Of a DNA stretch of 64,000 bases, positions 62,953 through 64,000 are shown piece after piece. The first letter of the stretch is position 1. The number at the start of each line of letters is the position of its first letter. Origin of the DNA: Ruminococcus sp. (GTDB taxonomy: Bacteria > Bacillota > Clostridia > Oscillospirales > Acutalibacteraceae). The notes beneath the pieces are model-generated. The model had not been told where the DNA came from. It saw only the letters and a list, made by a program, of their open reading frames with translations, and searched no databases. The position numbers were made by a program, and so were the translations under genes. Location: contig JAFRBX010000079.1 in NCBI GenBank assembly GCA_017404665.1, forward strand, positions 1 to 64,000, in the 5' to 3' direction.

Positions 62953-64000
62953 ATGAGTACAGGTGTAATTAAGAAGGTTGCGGGTCCCTTGGTCATTGCA
63001 GAGGGTATGCGCGACTGCAATATGTACGACGTCGTGCATGTATCCAACATGAACCTCATCGGCGAGGTCATCGAGATGCACGGCGACCGCGCCTCCATTC
63101 AGGTTTATGAGGAAACATCAGGACTCGGACCCGGTGAGCCTGTCGTTTCGACCGGCAATCAGCTTTCCGTAGAACTCGGACCCGGTCTGATCGAGAGCAT
63201 CTACGACGGAATCCAGCGTCCCTTGGACGATATTATGAAGATCAGCGGCAACAACCTCAGCCGCGGTATCTCCGTGCCTGCCTTGAAGCGTGACAAGGTG
63301 TGGCAGTTCAGCGCGACCGCAAAGGTCGGCAACAAGGTAATGGGCGGCGATGTGATCGGTACCGTTCAGGAAACCGAGATCGTCCTGCACAAAATCATGG
63401 TGCCCACCGGTATCAGCGGCGTGATTAAAGAGATCAAAAGCGGCGGTTATAAGGTCACCGATACCGTTGCCGTTGTTGAGAATGAAAAAGGGGAAAGGCA
63501 CGAGCTTTCTCTCATGCAGAAGTGGCCTGTCCGAATCGGAAGACCTTATCAGAAAAAGCTTTCACCTGATATGCCCTTGATCACCGGTCAGCGTGTTATC
63601 GACACGCTGTTCCCGATCGCCAAGGGCGGCGTCGCGTCTGTTCCCGGTCCCTTTGGTTCCGGTAAGACTGTCGTACAGCACCAGCTCGCGAAGTGGGCTG
63701 AGGCTGACATTGTCGTCTATATCGGCTGCGGTGAGCGTGGCAACGAGATGACGGACGTACTCAACGAGTTCCCCGAGCTGCTCGACCCTAAGACCGGTCA
63801 CAGCCTGATGGAGCGTACCGTGCTGATCGCCAACACCTCCGATATGCCGGTTGCGGCGCGCGAGGCTTCGATCTACACCGGCATCACGATCGCCGAGTAT
63901 TTCCGCGATATGGGCTATTCCGTCGCGCTGATGGCTGATTCCACCTCCCGCTGGGCAGAGGCTTTGCGCGAGATGTCCGGACGTCTGGAGGAAATGCCCG
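62953..64000 (+). CDS. ntpA: V-type ATPase catalytic subunit A, 5-prime part
   Basis: The frame is open from ATG 62953 to the window edge (about 349 residues of roughly 590). It has [38 protein letters not shown] and the A-specific insert region ([20 protein letters not shown]). The P-loop [19 protein letters not shown] is near residue 230. [20 protein letters not shown] and [20 protein letters not shown] follow. It hydrolyses or makes ATP with subunit B, expected just outside. The start has AAAGGA 9 bases upstream. Being cut by the edge, its 3-prime end cannot be judged. Confidence 0.96.
   Translation, partial: MSTGVIKKVAGPLVIAEGMRDCNMYDVVHVSNMNLIGEVIEMHGDRASIQVYEETSGLGPGEPVVSTGNQLSVELGPGLIESIYDGIQRPLDDIMKISGNNLSRGISVPALKRDKVWQFSATAKVGNKVMGGDVIGTVQETEIVLHKIMVPTGISGVIKEIKSGGYKVTDTVAVVENEKGERHELSLMQKWPVRIGRPYQKKLSPDMPLITGQRVIDTLFPIAKGGVASVPGPFGSGKTVVQHQLAKWAEADIVVYIGCGERGNEMTDVLNEFPELLDPKTGHSLMERTVLIANTSDMPVAAREASIYTGITIAEYFRDMGYSVALMADSTSRWAEALREMSGRLEEMP

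Overview
The window looks like chromosome from a spore-forming clostridial bacterium, most likely Oscillospiraceae and Ruminococcus-like. The evidence is a complete spoIIIA operon, spoIIGA-sigE, an alpha/beta SASP, clostridial-type fusion of IspH to ribosomal protein S1, a secreted protein with a C-terminal type I dockerin, a T-box in front of pheST and a V-type ATPase. G+C is moderate by eye. No phage structural genes, complete IS element or CRISPR array was seen.

Region 1 (1-6.7 kb) is a decayed accessory island. It starts with two broken genes typical of integrative elements. Three separate tyrosine-recombinase 3-prime stubs follow (599-781, 4335-4466, 6143-6259). Between them sit intact small operons: a DUF6429 gene, a three-gene DUF3791/DUF3990/72-aa cassette (predicted ADP-ribosyltransferase-like toxin-antitoxin), a YgiT-zinc-finger/Phd antitoxin group, and a DUF4869 plus P-loop ATPase pair. 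Remnants of a metallophosphoesterase, an Rpn-like nuclease and perhaps a macro-domain protein lie among them.

Region 2 (6.7-16.8 kb) carries a Ser/Gly-rich lipoprotein frameshifted at a (GCTT)n tract, a sugar-binding lipoprotein, an AraC regulator with a GH27 alpha-galactosidase, an MDR oxidoreductase, a SASP, a large secreted repeat protein, a lipoprotein and nnrD.

Region 3 (17.3-26.5 kb) has pheST behind a long T-box leader loaded with dispersed repeats, ireB, a rearranged junction between a broken LytS-type kinase and a broken surface protein, a small glycine-rich peptide gene, an LRR-dockerin protein and tRNA-Ala(GGC).

Region 4 (26.6-39.8 kb) holds an esterase, a PASTA pseudokinase, regulators, a phosphatase, and the cluster RpiR regulator, flavoprotein, cmk, plsC, ispH-S1, a UPF0340 protein, an HD protein and ligA. 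Region 5 (39.9-57.8 kb) holds spoIIIAA-AH, pullulanase, nusB, a TsaD-like gene, xseA, dnaE, pfkA, a MORN protein and spoIIGA-sigE. Region 6 (58.0 kb to the end) is a V-type ATPase operon (G/H-like, I, K, E, C, F, A) running off the right edge inside subunit A.

All family calls are from reading the translations; no database search was run.
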